DNA from: Theodoxus fluviatilis | Lineage: Eukaryota; Mollusca; Gastropoda; Cycloneritida; Neritidae | Assembly (NCBI GenBank): GCA_034096865.1 | Contig: JAWQFJ010000611.1 | Location: forward strand, 100,001-157,500 | DNA length: 57,500 nucleotides | Direction of reading: 5' to 3' | Shown: one piece after another, positions 1 through 10,703 of the stretch | Position numbering within the stretch: the stretch's first letter is position 1 | Layout of the letters: each line of letters opens with the position of its first letter | Translations under genes and position numbers: made by a program | Notes under the pieces: generated by a model | Databases searched by the model: none | Told to the model about the DNA's origin: nothing | Seen by the model: only the letters and a program-made list of their open reading frames with translations

Positions 1-205
1 AAGATTCGTTGGTAAACACAAATGCATAATCATGCAGTAGTTTAATTAAGAAAAAATGAAAAACAGGTGTATAGGAAAATTTCTATCCGCATGCATTGCG
101 AACTAACAGTATATCTAACACCAAATATGCTACGCGCGTATCAGCCTGCTGTGGCATGCATGCCCGGATGTGAAAAGCCTACTTTGAAATCTGCCAGATA
201 GCGCC

Positions 206-545
206 GCTGAAATGGTCGTTATCACCAAAATTTCCAGACACTGTACCCGAGTTTCAAATCTCGGCATTTCTCGCGAGAACGGACATTTATAAACGTCGTT
301 TAGCTTAAGATTACACCCGAATCACGCGGACCGTTAAGGTGCATGGAGTAGGCCTACAGTATCGCCGAGCAAGACGTTTGTCACTAAACGCAGATGCATT
401 AACGAGGCCGGATCTTAGCATAACCAAAGATTATAGAAAATCTTTGGCATAAATCCCCGGGCGTGAGAGTCACGTGACTGTAAGGCCGAGATTTCAAAAC
501 TCGGGTACAGTGTCCGGAAATTTTGGTGATAACGACTCTTTCAGC
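206..545. mobile_element. MITE with long terminal inverted repeats and 9-bp TSD (copy 1)
   Basis: The two ends are inverted copies of each other over about 60 bp, starting GCTGAAA at both ends and sharing GTCGTTATCACC and the CTGTACCCGAGTTT block. It is flanked by a perfect 9-bp direct duplication GATAGCGCC (197-205 and 546-554). There is no transposase. A 9-bp TSD with long TIRs fits Mutator-like elements, which is an inference. Compared with the copy near 31.6 kb it carries two extra small palindromes: AGGCCT near 350 and a hairpin beginning CCAAAGATTATAG near 424. Confidence 0.9.
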
Positions 546-1362
546 GATAGCGCCCCGTGTCTGCTGATGATGATTGCATGTCTCCATCCTGCTTCCCTTG
601 CGCTCCCGTTTAAGGTACGCGAGCGTTCGTGCACGATGTGTTTGTGTATGAGTGCCTCTTCGCGCACGCTCGTCTGTTGATCTTTAATGAAGGCAAAAAC
701 TTGACGAAAAGCATAGGGTTCAGCGAGGAAACTAACAAGTAACATGCCCGCGGACATGCGCGAACATGTCGGAGCGAAAATGAGCCAAGCCAGATAGTAG
801 GGCCATGTTGACAGAGGGAAGAGCAAACCACTGTCAATGCATTTCCTCCAGGGCTGATCTGTCGCACTACTTTAGGGCTTCCCGTCCGTGTTTCGGAAAT
901 CTAACCCGCGGTGGTTCGATCCTCTCGGCGTAATTTCGAAAACTTAAACTTCAGTGAACTATTCCATAATGGCATCCAGGATGGAGGGTTATGTGCAGAC
1001 TGGTTCTGAAGATGTCGGTGTTCAATATTAAGGTCACCCTCTGTTTTTACTTCTCAATCCCAAGCATAGCTCAACCTAATTGAAAGGCACGCAGAGGTAT
1101 TGCCGGTACATGCAGAAATAACACGTTAGAAGTTTACACTGGAGGAAACAAATACGTCTTCGGCGAACGTTGTAGCCCGATTCGTAACAAGAAGTTTCTG
1201 CCTCTGAAGAAGGTACATACAACATTTTAAAGTGGTCCGGACGGAAATCTTTTCGGTCGGATGATCCTCTGCAAAGCCAGCGTATTTGCAGGTGTCTATA
1301 GGTCTGTGGTCAAACAATTAGAAATAAAAAATTTATCAAGTGAATGCCGAATGATTTGATGT

Positions 1363-1383
1363 CCCCCCCCCCCCCCCCCCCCC
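1363..1383. repeat. Poly-C tract
   Basis: An uninterrupted run of about 21 C. The rest of 555-1716 holds no feature I can support; the open frames there have no recognisable content. Confidence 0.9.
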
Positions 1384-1716
1384 TCCCCATTAAAAACATT
1401 CATACACATATATAAACAATTTCATAACTAGAGTTATTCAAACAATTTCATAATTCATGTTATTCTTCATTTCTACAACAAAATTATTCAAAGAAATAAA
1501 ACGGTGGCGGTGGATGGTGAGATGGGGTGTGAGTGACAGGTGGGTGAGGAAATTGATAGGATATAGGCAACGTCGTTGACAGACCAAGGAACAGTGATGG
1601 AGAGTGCATCTGCTCCGTTTATTTCCACACGTAAACAGATTTGGCCAGAGGGGGTGGGGGCCTGAGGGCCCACACACCACACCGCGTCTCACACCTCACG
1701 GTGTTTGTCGTTGCAG

Positions 1717-1835
1717 CCCAGGAACGAGCCAGGAATGAAGCAAATTACAGGATCCCTTTCAACACGCTTCGTGGGGGGGCTCCCGAGTCGACTCTCGCCT
1801 TCGATGGGGATATTACGGAAGTTGGGTTGCAGTAG
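1717..1835 (+). CDS. Probable terminal coding exon of an unidentified gene
   Basis: A pyrimidine-rich tract ending TTGTCGTTGCAG at 1716 looks like a good 3' splice site. From 1717 the frame (intron phase 1, exon starts CC CAG GAA CGA) runs 38 codons to TAG at 1833-1835. The peptide contains ERARNEANYRIPF and ends STLAFDGDITEVGLQ: mixed polar composition, no low complexity, and third-position usage like real coding sequence. The surrounding 150 bp are GC-richer than neighbouring DNA. I do not recognise the family, and no upstream exon was found between 1 and 1700, so the gene would extend left of the window. It could be a chance open stretch after a chance AG. Confidence 0.4.
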
Positions 1836-2096
1836 CCTCCCTTGCCCCGCGGATACTGCCGGGGGCAACTGGCTTGTGGGCAGGGCGGGTCGCGGCCTCC
1901 CCCTGCTGAGTAGCAAATGAAGCAATCTCGCGGCACAATGAGGGAGTTGGAAGTTAATGAGAGTTCCCGTGTTGGGCAGGCAGAGCTCGGTAGAAAAGCC
2001 ACAGCACTCCACCAAGCGACTTCACCATGTGTCTCTCGAAAGACTTGAGGACTTCAGCTCCAGCTCCAAACAGACATGACATATTGAATTCAAAAC

Positions 2097-2116
2097 ACAC
2101 ACGCAGACGCGCGCGC

Positions 2117-2147
<31 letters not shown>

Positions 2148-2270
2148 TCCTCTCTCTCTCTCTCCCCCCCCCCCCCTCTCTCCCCCTCCTCTCTCTGTCT
2201 GTCTGTCTGTCTGTCTCGTCTGCCTGTCTGTCTGTCTCTGTCTGTCTCTGTCTGTCTCTCTGTCTCTGTC

Positions 2271-2350
<80 letters not shown>

Positions 2351-2352
2351 AC
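2097..2352. repeat. Compound microsatellite (CG/CA, CT, CTGT)
   Basis: Successive tracts of GC, CA, CT, C, then CTGT/CTCTGT. The open frames across it encode only Ser/Leu or Arg/Glu repeats and are not genes. From 2353 to 3600 there is C-rich then AT-rich sequence with no supported gene. Confidence 0.95.
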
Positions 2353-3629
2353 TCTCTCATCTTCCGCCCTTTTACCACCAGGACGACAGACGGGCAGAGC
2401 AGTCGACAGCGGCGCCGTCCACCCTCTGCCCCGACCCTAACAGGGGACGCTTTCAGCCTCTTTTGCTCCCTCCTCCCTCCCCCTGGTCGCCCTGTTATTT
2501 CGCTCCCCGCCTCCCCAGGGAGGGGGCTGTGTGATGAATTTTGATGAAGAGGTTTAGATGCTCCTCCTGGGCTGACCGCATGGAGGGTCTGTTCACGACT
2601 TTCACGCTTTGATTAGATTTTCAAGGAGGAAAATTCTGCTAATTATCACCTCAAAATTGGGCCAATGTTTCCGCTTCCTTCCATCTGTCAACGATTGAAC
2701 CGCCGAGGCTTCAGTCTCATCATTCTTCCCTCTTCACTGTACACATGCCTGTTTTGGTTTGTTATTGACAACAAGATGATGATAACAATACTGCTGTTGA
2801 TGACCAGTAGGTTAACATTTGGATGTCCATGATGACGAAAGGAATGTCATTGGGGATTTGTGTTGTAGGTGCAATTACTTCATTTTTCGTTTAGAAAAGT
2901 GTTGATACAAAAACCAGAAAAAGCTAAGTTGCAGTGACAGTAAAAATGGCAGATACCTTGAACTCCGGCATGCATTACAAGCACATGGCTTTCCGTACTC
3001 TGTATGTTTGACTGGAATAATGTTTATACATTTCTTTCAAGACGTGAATTAAATACATTCATACATACATACAAAAATATCTGCTCACAATGGCATTACT
3101 ACGCTACTTTCATTAAAGTAACATCGTGTATGTAGGTTGTTGCTTGTGACAGACAGAGACATCCCATAAAGACGATGCTTGACTAGCGGACACTACTGCA
3201 GATGAATGCCTTGCACTTAATGGCGAGACAGAATTGTGTGTCACATCCATTTTTAGAAGAACCTAAATGGCTTTGTTTAATGTATGGCAAACAATTGATT
3301 ATTCTGTGGACACCTTTATTCTGAATGACTGCCTTTGGTGGACTCTGGTTTGAAGAAGTAAAGAAACTATTTGTTGACAACAGCAACAAACAAGAATTGA
3401 CTTTGATTCGACCTTCACTTCACGCATCGGTTCACAATGTGCATAGCTAGTATTTTGATCACGAATGCACACTAAATTGATAATGCGTATTAAGATTAAA
3501 AAATGTGTTTTGTAATCTTAAATATATATTATGCCCGTAGTGCAGCTGAAAAGTGGCTGAAAATGTAAACGAATCGACATATTTTTCAGCCATAGTGCTC
3601 TCATGAATATCACGCGTTGGTAGTGTCTC

Positions 3630-3840
3630 GTGTGTGCTGCTGAGGTCTGGTGCTTCTCATCTCCTCAGGGTGCCACCGACAAGGTCTTCGTCGGGGGATC
3701 GAGCTTTCCGCTCTGCTGCACCAGTCCTATGGAATCAACTGCCAGAGGCGTTGCGTCAGGAGCCAAGCAGAAGAATTTCAGAGGAAGCCTCAAGACGTGC
3801 CTTTTCCGCCAAGCGCGTCTTGCTGACTAAGGGATCCTAG
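3630..3840 (+). mobile_element. C-terminal fragment of a CR1/L2-like non-LTR retrotransposon
   Basis: The frame starting near 3634 reads ...GDRAFRSAAPVLWNQLPEAL followed by a basic helix ending TKGS and a stop. The motif (R-S-x-A-P-x-L-W-N-x-L-P) is the typical C-terminal end of CR1/L2-type reverse transcriptase proteins in invertebrate genomes. The element is heavily 5'-truncated; its 3' UTR probably continues past 3840. From 3841 to 5005 I see AT-rich intergenic DNA with nothing I can name. Confidence 0.7.
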
Positions 3841-5015
3841 TCGACCCCTACTAGGGACATCCTAGAACCATGGAAAATTCGTGACATTTTTTGAGTGTGT
3901 GCATGCGCCACTGAGCAGCCTTTGGGCTGGAAGTGCGCGCAATATAAGTACATTATACTTACTGGGACCAGCAAGTACTTCCTATCCATGTGAAATATTG
4001 TCAATGACAAGTATTTTATATAATGCCAAATCTACAAATCATCTCTTGCCTTGAGATTAGGGGGAAAAGTTACCTAGGAAGTAAATTATTTCCTTGCAGC
4101 ACTGCCCATCGCGCACATTGACAGCCAATCAAAGCGCGTTTACTCGCCATGCACTTCACAAGTGACGTTACCGGGCAGCCATTTTTATTAAGACAAGCAG
4201 ACTCATTCTTGTCCTTCTGGGAGAAAAGCAGCACAGTGGTCAAACCGTATGCATGGGGTGGGTGCAGGTCGGACAACCAATATCCCGATTGATCATCACA
4301 GGAAACAGTTTATGACTGCAGATCTCAGCACCTCAGTAGAGTGCCGTTTGTCTTAGATTCAGCTGTGGGTAGAGCAATGCAGGGAGTTAATTCTGTGCAA
4401 GTGGTCAAAGAAGAATACCTGCCAGTTGCTAAGGCAGGACTGAGACTGTAGGGGATGGACATAAAAAGTTTCAGGCCTCAGGAGGAAACCCAAACCCTAA
4501 TCCCTCAGTTAACGTCCAGTTGCTCTAAATGGTGCTGAAATTATATGCACAGACTTTTAATTCCATGTATCTTACTGCCACAAGTTTCCCAACTTCAAAA
4601 ACGTAAACAAGGGTTTCACATTTGATAAAACACTTTATTCATTTCATGCCCTTTGCATAAATCATTTGTTTATGATTGACCAAGTTTTTCATGCAATTAG
4701 AAAACAAATTACTTCTAGCATTTCTTTATTGTATGTGGAGCTTAAGGTAGTGCGATGGATCTAACCCTTGAATTCTGTCACACCTTTCAGGCCAGATCTC
4801 TGAAACGTTAGATTCACTCTTTATGTGTTTGATAAATGCCAACTTACTTGCATGATATCATCATTGACATAACAACAAGATACACCCACCCACTCTCTTC
4901 TCTCTTTTTCTGTGCACACACCTCAGATGCTTAATTGCATCTCTCACACCTATCTACAACATCCCTTGTGGGGTTGTCATAGATAATCTACATATACATG
5001 TACATACATGCAGAG

Positions 5016-6363
5016 TCCCTAGTGATTACATTGCCCAAGAAAGGAAACCTGCAAATGTGCCAGAACTACCACACAATCAGCCTCATCAGCCATCCCAGCA
5101 AGGTCATGCTGAAAGTACTGCTGAACAGATAAAAAAACTCAGGCAGAGAAAATCATTGCTGAAGAGCAGGCAGGTTTCAGACCAGGTAGGAGAACCACCG
5201 AACACATCTTTAATCCGAGAGTCCTGTGTGAGAAACATCTACAACACCAACAAAATCTGTACCATGTCTTTATAGACTTTAAGAAAGCATTTGACAGAGT
5301 CTGGCATGCTGCCCTGTGCGCCAGAATGAGAAGCTATAACATCAGCTCCAAGATCATCAAAGTTGTCGAACATCTCTATGACAGAGCGACCAGCGCAGTC
5401 CTGTTCAATGGTACCACAGGCGAATGGTTCAGGACAACGGTCGGAGTCAGACAAGGCTGTCTACTCTCCCCCACACTCTACAACCTCTTCCCGAAAGGAT
5501 AATGACTGATGCCCTAGCAGACCACGAAGGATCAATCAGCATCTGTGGCAGAAAGATCACCAACTTACGTTTTGCTGATGACATTGATGGATTAGCAGGA
5601 AGTGAAAAGGAGCTGACTAGTCTTGTTGAGCACCTGGACCATGCCTCACAGGCATATCATGGCATGTGATCAGTGCCGAGAAGACCAAGGTGATGACGAA
5701 CAACCCTCGGGGCTTCAAAATGGAAATCAAAGTGAAGGGCCAAAAACTGGAAGATGTGAACAACTTCAAATACCTGGGATCTATCGTGACTGATGAAGGG
5801 TCCAAACCAGAGATACTATCCAGGATAGCACAAACAACAGCAGCATTGGCAAAGTTGAAGCCAATATGGTGTGACAGAAATATCACTCTCGCGGCGAAGA
5901 TCAGGCTCATGCGCACGCTGGCCATCTCCGTATTCTTGTATGCATGCAAGTCCTGGACACTCACATCTGAACTACAGAGATGGATACAAGCCCTGAAAAT
6001 GAGATGCTACCCCAAGATTCTGAACATCTCATATAAAGACCATGTTACGAATGAGGAAGTCAGCAACAGGTTCAGGAGAGCATTTGCACAGTACGAAGAC
6101 CTGCTCTCAATCGTAGTACGGTCACGTGTCAAGAGGCAATGGGCTGGCCAAGACCATCCTGTAAGGTACCGTACCAGGTGGGAGAAAGAGAGGCAGGCAG
6201 AGAAAGAGGTGGGAAGAACATCAAAAAGAGGACAGGCTTGACCTTTGCTGACTCACAGCGAGCCACAGAGGATAGAGATCAATGGAGGAAGATTGTCCGA
6301 AAGTCATCAGTGGTGCCTCAACAACCCATCTCAGGGTTAAGAGACTGAACTGAACTGAACTGA
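5016..6363 (+). mobile_element. 5'-truncated RTE-like non-LTR retrotransposon with 10-bp TSD
   Basis: Conceptual frames carry reverse transcriptase blocks in order: LPKKGNLQ, FIDFKKAFDRVWH (near 5270), VRQGCLLSPTLYN (near 5448) and FADDIDGLAG (5572 on), then the post-RT thumb and connection region in the 191-codon frame 5666-6241. Frameshifts (for example near 5500) and stops make it inactive. The 3' end is a short (CTGAA)n tail. A perfect 10-bp duplication ACATGCAGAG flanks it (5006-5015 and 6364-6373), as expected for target-primed reverse transcription. The clade assignment to RTE rests on the tail type and general look and is tentative. The window's last 157 bases are a closely matching copy. 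Confidence 0.9.
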
Positions 6364-6438
6364 ACATGCAGAGACTGCCATAGTGAAACTCAAGAAAGTT
6401 TCCTATTAAAAAAACTTTATCATCATCATGAAAATAAA

Positions 6439-7278
6439 CAAGAAGGGCAAAGCCCATACGACTCACATGCTTGACCTTGACCTTTATATGACCTTGACCT
6501 TCAGGTGACCTTCAAGGTCAAGGTCAAACAACTAAACCTACCAATGACATCATACACTAAGAAATGCTTTACACATTTTCCCTACCAAAATACATGTGAC
6601 CTTGACCCAAGGTCAAGGTCATCCAAGGTCATGCAACACAAAGCTGTTAATTCAAGACATAGGAAGCACAATGGTGCTTATTGGCACTTTCTACCATGAG
6701 ATATGGTCACTTTTAGTGGTTCACTACCCCATTTTGGTCACATTTCATAAGGGTCAAAGTGACCTTGACCTTGATGATATGTGACCAAATGTGTCTCATG
6801 ATGAAAGTATAACATGTGCCCCACATAATTATTAAGTTTGAAACAGTTATCTTCCATAGTTCAGGGTCAGGGTCACATCAAAATATGTATACAATCCAAC
6901 TTGAAAGAGCTCCTGTGACCTTGACCTTGAAGCAAGGCCAACCAAACTGGTATCAAAAGATAGGGCTTACTTTGCCCTATATACCATATAAAGGTCAGGT
7001 ATCCAATCTCAAAAACTTCAGAGAAAATTGAGAAAATGTGAAAAATGACTGTTTTTTAGACAACATTTATGGCCCCTGCGACCTTGACCTTGAAGCAAGG
7101 TTAAGTCACTATGTATGTTTTTTGAGGCCTTGTCATCATACACCATCATGCCACATTTGGTATTGATAGACTTAATAGTCTCCGAGAAAAATTCAACGTT
7201 AAAGTTTTCGGACGCCCGGACGCCCGGACGCCCGAAAAGGGTGAGTACATAGACTCACTTTTGCTTCGCATGTGAGTC
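6439..7278 (+). mobile_element. AGGTCA-rich dispersed repeat, full-length copy 1
   Basis: Begins CAAGAAGGGCAAAGCCCATA, which contains a small hairpin GGGC-AAA-GCCC, and ends with a terminal stem GACTCAC...GTGAGTC. The interior carries repeated TGACCTTGACCTT or AAGGTCAAGGTCA blocks and a GGACGCCC tandem near the 3' end. A near-identical 851-bp copy lies at 36493-37343 and a truncated copy near 12362. Short frames inside are not conserved as protein. Class unknown: there is no clear TSD beyond AA, no transposase and no tRNA-like promoter. Confidence 0.85.
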
Positions 7279-8367
7279 AAAAAGTATGAAACTTGAAACT
7301 GACTGGGTCTGATGGTTTCAGAAACACAGACATTGGCAAAATCTCAGGTTTTTCATTGTAGATCCACTCTATTCATTTAAAATGTCTGTCTATATTCTGG
7401 TGCTCTGTTGAAAGGGATCAAGGCAGACATAGGCACAGAATTACACACATTAAAGGAAATTTGCACAAGAAAGCCCATATATCAGTCTCCCATGACAACA
7501 ACATAGTATGTGATGGAAGAAACACATGTCTAAAGATGAATGTTTTAAAATTTCAAATGTGAAGGTAAATTTATTTAGTCCATAATATTTGTTTGGATGA
7601 TTCCACCTAAAATGTTTCGCTGCTGAATGAATTATTTTAAAAAAGCACACACAGCTTAATGTTAAAGAACAAATAATACACACATTCCACATTGAACAAA
7701 CATCATTTCTACAATTTTGTTTTGATACCCCACTTTGCTGTCCTGGCACTAGAATCCATACCTAGAGGGTAGACAGTACAGCCGCAAGATTCTCTTTTAA
7801 TATGGACTAAAGCTGCTGGTTCATATGGAGAAAAGGACCCAACACAATTAGCAGCAAAGAAGAGATGCAGCACTGCATACAGTTCCCACTACAGCAATAG
7901 CAAGATCTGGATGTCCACCAAAATCAGTTCACTGATCAGGAAGATCAAGCACAAAACCATCAATAAGACTTGGGACCTCCTGGTGGCTAAAGAATTCTAA
8001 CGAGCAGCACATATCAACACAAGACATCAGTCTTCATAGATATGGTCAGGGCCCATGAGACAAAGCTTCTGTTACAGGTGTTGCAGGTAATGCAGGCAGG
8101 CAGTCAGCACACTTCTGAAGAGTCTTCTCTGGAAATAAAGTCCCCATCCATTCCCCCCTTGTTCTCCAGTCCAGGTCTTCACTTCTGATGGAGTGAAAGG
8201 AACCCTGGCACTGCCAGCACAGTCCCTATGAGAACCTACAGCAAGATGACATTGACAGAGAAAGCGTTTCTGTGACTGATTAATCTTTGTCATGGGCTTC
8301 ACTCAACAGGGAGATTCAGATCTCATCAGTTCACCAAGAAGGTCCTTGCGGACCAAGCTGGTGGGCT
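7279..8367. other. PRPF18 3' flank / probable 3' UTR
   Basis: AT-rich, no protein I recognise. On the minus strand there is an ATTAAA at 7796-7801 and an AATAAA at 7570-7575; either could be the PRPF18 polyadenylation signal, giving a 3' UTR of roughly 0.6-0.8 kb. Which one is used cannot be told from sequence. Confidence 0.4.
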
Positions 8368-9188
8368 TCAGACTGGAGACTGGTAGTTGAAACTGCGGGA
8401 AGGATCTGTGGGGAACAGGTTCTGGCACTGTGTCATCAGACGCTTCATGGCCTGCAGAGAGAAATACACAGGTGATGATTTTCAACAGTCTTGTCACAAT
8501 GTCAGTTCCTCTGAAGACCAAAAGCACGCTGCATGATAGATAAGTCTCAGTGAATGAAATGGATATTAGGCCCCCAACAAGTTGTGGAAATAGTAACCTG
8601 ACCAAGCCTTTTTTTGCTTGCTTACCCTAAACCTTTTTCAATTGGGAAAACAAAGGGAGGAAGAAAGAAATTGATGGTAATCAACAAGCTGAATGCCGTC
8701 TCATCTTCCCTGCCCTTTGAGCACTCAGGGAATCCACTATTTTATTCACGAAAGAAAAGCATTTTCTGTGTAAGAGTTTTTTTTTCAATGTTCATTCTAA
8801 TCCTTAAACAAACAACAAAACAACAAAGTTCAAACCAACCTACCAACCCTTTATGTTTTGGCTATGTCACAGTGATCCCAACCACTTTTTTTTTTGTGTG
8901 TGGGGGTGGGGAGGGGATGGGTCTTACCTGAATGAAGAAAGAACAGCGCTATTTCATTATGATTTATGCAATACTTGCGGCCACATTCAAATCTATACCA
9001 ATATTCTTGGTGATAAATAAAGTGCAGTGTGTGTGGTCCATACTGTACCTTGCATATATGCATATAACTCATATAATAGAGTTCTTGGATCACATATGGA
9101 TGTGCTATGGTCCACTTACAAATGACAAAGTTAAACCAATTCTGCTCTATATTCTACAGGCAGTTACATCTTTATCCAAGAAGACCAA

Positions 9189-9258
<70 letters not shown>

Positions 9259-10654
9259 CAGGCCAAAACCTACCTTGAAACCTTGTTGGTGATGAGAGAT
9301 AAGGACAAGATAAAATACCACAACATGTCTTACCTGGATGTACTTCCTCTGTGTCTCATCGTTGAGAACATGGGCGACATATTTGGAAGAAATCTTTTCT
9401 CTCCCTGTTCTGGCGTGGATTCCCACCATGGTGACACCTATGGGCCAGGGAGCATTTCCAATGGCCATCTCGAGGTACGCATCGTTGGCCTGAAACAGCA
9501 CAGAGGATTCTTGAATACTTTCAAAACGAGCTTCCACGGGGCAGAGTTTAAAACATTTATTTCTATCTACAGTATTTTTGGGATCACGTGCCCCTTATCA
9601 AGCAACATGCAGCCAGAGTCACTTGATGTTCCCTTCATCAGCTGGAACCCCTGGATGATGGAGTCTTCTGGAGTCTACTCCAGTGGCCCAGTCAGGAGCA
9701 GCCCCAAGCAGCCTATGAGGCTGCTGGAGGCACCTGGACAGCGTTGGATCAATGAGTTGTAACAGTGCATTCACACCACTCTGGAGGGTTGAATCCAACC
9801 CACATGCAACAACAAACCAGGAACCAATCCTCCACATCAATACACACTCACATACCAATCAAACAGAACAATCTACACCTGTCCCTCATATTGCCATCAT
9901 GTTGTTGTCAAGCATGTTCAGACTTCAGACTTGCATTTCTTCTGTTGCTTGGCTGTATATATTTAATCATGTAAAATTCTACAGTTGCAGAAGAAAAAAA
10001 ATTACAGGACAAAATTAAGTTGTCTTTCATATTTCACTCCCCACTCAATACACTTTCCCATATACATTCCAGCAGAAATTGATACAACCAGAACACACAA
10101 TGAAAACTTGCAAATCATACTTCAGTCAATTTTAACCAAAATACGATGCAATGTTCCAAATAGGGTGTGTGACAATGAGGGACGATGGGTGAAAAGGAGG
10201 AGTGAGGAACAGAACTTGCCATCGGCCTATTGCATCTACATGTACATGAAGGTTGTTCCATGCTGCTAACAACATACTGGTACAGAACCATTGTCATAAA
10301 AACAATTCATTTATTAATTTATTTAAGAATGTTTACAGAGGAACAGGTTCTCTTGTAGTACAGAAATTGGCTTACTAGGTACACAGACAACGCTGTGAGA
10401 CTCAAATTTTGCTCTCTCAATTCAAAAAACATTGAATATGAACACTGCTAGTGATCTCATCCTTTTTTTCCCAATCTTTCTCTGCACCAATGTTTTAAAC
10501 ACACTAGCTCTCCATCTTTGCACCTGGAATCTTTCAAAGTTTTCCCCCTCTGAGTTCTTTATATGCAGGACATAAGAGCAAAAAGTGTTCTTATTCTTGT
10601 TTTCTTTACAATATGGAGAGTTGATATATTGTATTCATGAGTGTCTTTAGTTCA

Positions 10655-10703
<49 letters not shown>

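Noticed and set aside
494..826. 110-codon minus-strand frame
   Set aside because: It overlaps the MITE terminal repeat and has no recognisable content.
2027..2534. Coding exon after TTTTACCACCAG near 2381
   Set aside because: The open stretch is Pro/Arg-rich in low-complexity C-rich DNA next to a microsatellite, and does not match the frame of the 1717 exon, which already ends in a stop.
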